Assembly (NCBI GenBank): GCA_910585135.1
Contig: CAJUEB010000131.1
Span: 1 to 6,374 of the forward strand
Direction: 5' to 3'
Source: an uncultured Eubacteriales bacterium
GTDB taxonomy: Bacteria > Bacillota > Clostridia > Peptostreptococcales > Anaerovoracaceae
Length of the DNA: 6,374 nt
Shown here: positions 5,407 through 6,374 of the stretch, one piece after another
How the letters are laid out: the number at the start of each line of letters is the position of its first letter
How positions within the stretch are numbered: position 1 is the stretch's first letter
Program-made: the position numbers and the translations under genes
The notes under the pieces: generated by a model
Database searches by the model: none
Told to the model about the DNA's origin: nothing
Seen by the model: the letters and a program-made list of their open reading frames with translations, nothing else

Positions 5407-6374
5407 TCACAAAAGAAACATCGCATCCCCATAAGAGAAAAACCGATACCGCTCCTGAATAGCCTCCTCGTATGCCTCCAATATCTTCTCCCTATCATAT
5501 AACGCCGAGATCAGCATCAAAAGCGTCGATTTCGGCAAATGGAAATTAGTGATCAAGCAATCTACGATCTTAAATTCATACCCTGGATAGATAAAAATAT
5601 CCGTGCTTCCCGCACCCGGCTTTACCTGCCAAACGCCTGCGCTTTTCCCGGAAGCGCCGCCAGCGCCAACCCCCATAAAAGCCCTGTTTGCTCCAGGTAT
5701 TCCAGTCCCGCCGCTAGCTTCTTCCGTTTGAGAAACGCCACCAGCACCAGGCTTTTCCACAAGGCTGCTGGTTCTTGCCATTTCAACAGCGTTGTTAAAT
5801 CCAGGCTTTTCCGCAGAGACGCCCATTCCTGCCGTTGTCTCAATTCTGCCAATTCCTGCTGCTTCCGCAAAACCGCCAGCTTCTGCTGTTTCAAAAGTTC
5901 CAGTCCCAACTGCTTCCGCGGGCATAAAATATGCCGCGCTTTCAACAGTCCTGGTTGATGTCGTTCCCACGGAAACGACCCTGCGTCCCTCCCGTTTTGC
6001 GCGGTTAATGGCCGCAGCACTCTCTTCACTGATGAAATATTCTTCAAAGTGCATGGAATGCTCTTCGATATTTTCGCATTTGACCGGGCGGAACGTGCCG
6101 ATTCCCACATGCAGCGTAACATAAGCCAGCTCTACGCCTTTTCGCCTGATCTTATCCAGCAGTTCTTCCGTAAAGTGCAGTCCCGCTGTAGGCGCTGCCA
6201 CAGAACCCTCCTCCCGGCAATACACGGTCTGGTATCGATCTTTATCGTCCGCATTCCCGTCTCTTTCGATATACGGCGGCAGCGGCACGCTGCCCATCTC
6301 TTCCAGGCGTTCCATGAACACGCCCTCATATTGAAATTCCACAATTCTAGTGCCATCCGCGCCATAATCCTTTA
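5407..6374 (-). CDS. queA: S-adenosylmethionine:tRNA ribosyltransferase-isomerase, 3' portion (cut by window edge) with large insertion
   Basis: QueA transfers and isomerises the ribosyl group of SAM onto preQ1-tRNA, giving epoxyqueuosine. About 321 residues are visible, beginning KDYGADGTRIVEFQYEG at the right edge; the start codon and an estimated 120 N-terminal residues lie outside. Conserved blocks are AAPTAGLHFT, LHVGIGTFRPV, VGTTSTRT, TDIFIYPGYEF, LITNFHLPKSTLLML and the terminal FFSYGDAMFLL. The family's usual joint between the VGTTSTRTxESAA block and the TDIFIYPG block is roughly 15-20 residues. Here a 98-residue Gly/Ala/Glu/Thr-rich repetitive segment is added (5638-5931), in frame and without a stop. 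The core blocks on both sides are intact, so the enzyme is likely still active with a flexible loop. One local change is VDCLITNF where VDGLITNF is common. First visible gene of the queA-glycosylase-tgt operon; the promoter is off the window. Confidence 0.93.
   Translation of the reverse strand, partial: KDYGADGTRIVEFQYEGVFMERLEEMGSVPLPPYIERDGNADDKDRYQTVYCREEGSVAAPTAGLHFTEELLDKIRRKGVELAYVTLHVGIGTFRPVKCENIEEHSMHFEEYFISEESAAAINRAKREGRRVVSVGTTSTRTVESAAYFMPAEAVGTGTFETAEAGGFAEAAGIGRIETTAGMGVSAEKPGFNNAVEMARTSSLVEKPGAGGVSQTEEASGGTGIPGANRAFMGVGAGGASGKSAGVWQVKPGAGSTDIFIYPGYEFKIVDCLITNFHLPKSTLLMLISALYDREKILEAYEEAIQERYRFFSYGDAMFLL
5638..5931 (-). repeat. In-frame degenerate repeat insertion within queA (98 codons)
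   Basis: Between ESAA (5932-5943) and GVWQ (5626-5637), 98 extra residues are rich in Gly, Ala, Glu and Thr. The protein shows an imperfect 17-residue period: VGTGTFETAEAGGFAEA and AGIGRIETTAGMGVSAE align at G-G-[FI]ET and G[FV]. A third copy begins at GAGGVSQTEEASGG. KPG recurs three times (EKPGF, EKPGAG, VKPGAG), the last in the native QueA flank. DNA words repeat at codon multiples: CTGCTTCCGC at 5859 and 5910 (51 nt apart), CCAGGCTTTTCC at 5747 and 5801 (54 nt apart), and TTCCAGTCCC at 5700 and 5898 (198 nt apart), all on the plus strand. This supports growth by in-frame duplication followed by divergence. Confidence 0.75.

Noticed and set aside
5622..6122. A 166-codon minus-strand frame over the queA insertion, rich in Leu, Lys, Gln and Arg and resembling a coiled coil
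   Set aside because: It is the shifted reading of the repetitive queA insert. It also runs through the conserved QueA core, which is clearly coded in the other frame, and it has no ribosome binding site. The heptad look comes from the repeat itself.

Overview
The window reads as a fragment of a Firmicutes chromosome, most likely from Lachnospiraceae or a close clostridial relative. This rests on strong AGGAGG-type ribosome binding sites, the queA/tgt pair, a TRAM-less RlmD whose 3' end carries a C-terminal module I remember from Lachnospiraceae homologues, and moderate GC in the core genes. The assignment comes from recognising protein sequences, not from a database search.

Layout from left to right. 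Positions 1-1090 are AT-rich accessory DNA, all coding on the minus strand: the first 40 codons of a probable DUF1016/YhcG-type nuclease (1-120, cut by the window edge), an unstarted 44-codon coding remnant (188-319), and a two-transmembrane protein with a degenerate NUDIX-like domain (316-1053). That last protein resembles the 2TM-NUDIX (Cap16-type) effectors of CBASS anti-phage systems, but no nucleotidyltransferase partner lies in the window. Positions 1091-2560 hold rlmD on the minus strand. Its C-terminal module is still in frame but is cut off by one TAA codon at 1409-1411. After a divergent intergenic region (2561-2754) comes a lone plus-strand alpha/beta hydrolase (2755-3582). A probable bidirectional terminator (3701-3738) separates it from a convergent minus-strand operon, queA - hypoxanthine/uracil-DNA glycosylase - tgt (6374 down to 3770).

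The operon makes biochemical sense for queuosine. Tgt inserts preQ1 into tRNA and QueA adds the epoxycyclopentanediol precursor from SAM. A small DNA base-excision glycosylase sits between them with short gaps (21 and 11 nt). The queA gene is cut by the right edge and carries an unusual 98-residue Gly/Ala/Glu-rich, internally repetitive insertion between two conserved core blocks.

The points most worth a second look are the repeat-derived insertion in QueA, the in-frame stop splitting RlmD from its C-terminal module, and the CBASS-like effector without a visible cyclase next to a coding remnant, in a low-GC island that starts right at the rlmD 3' end.
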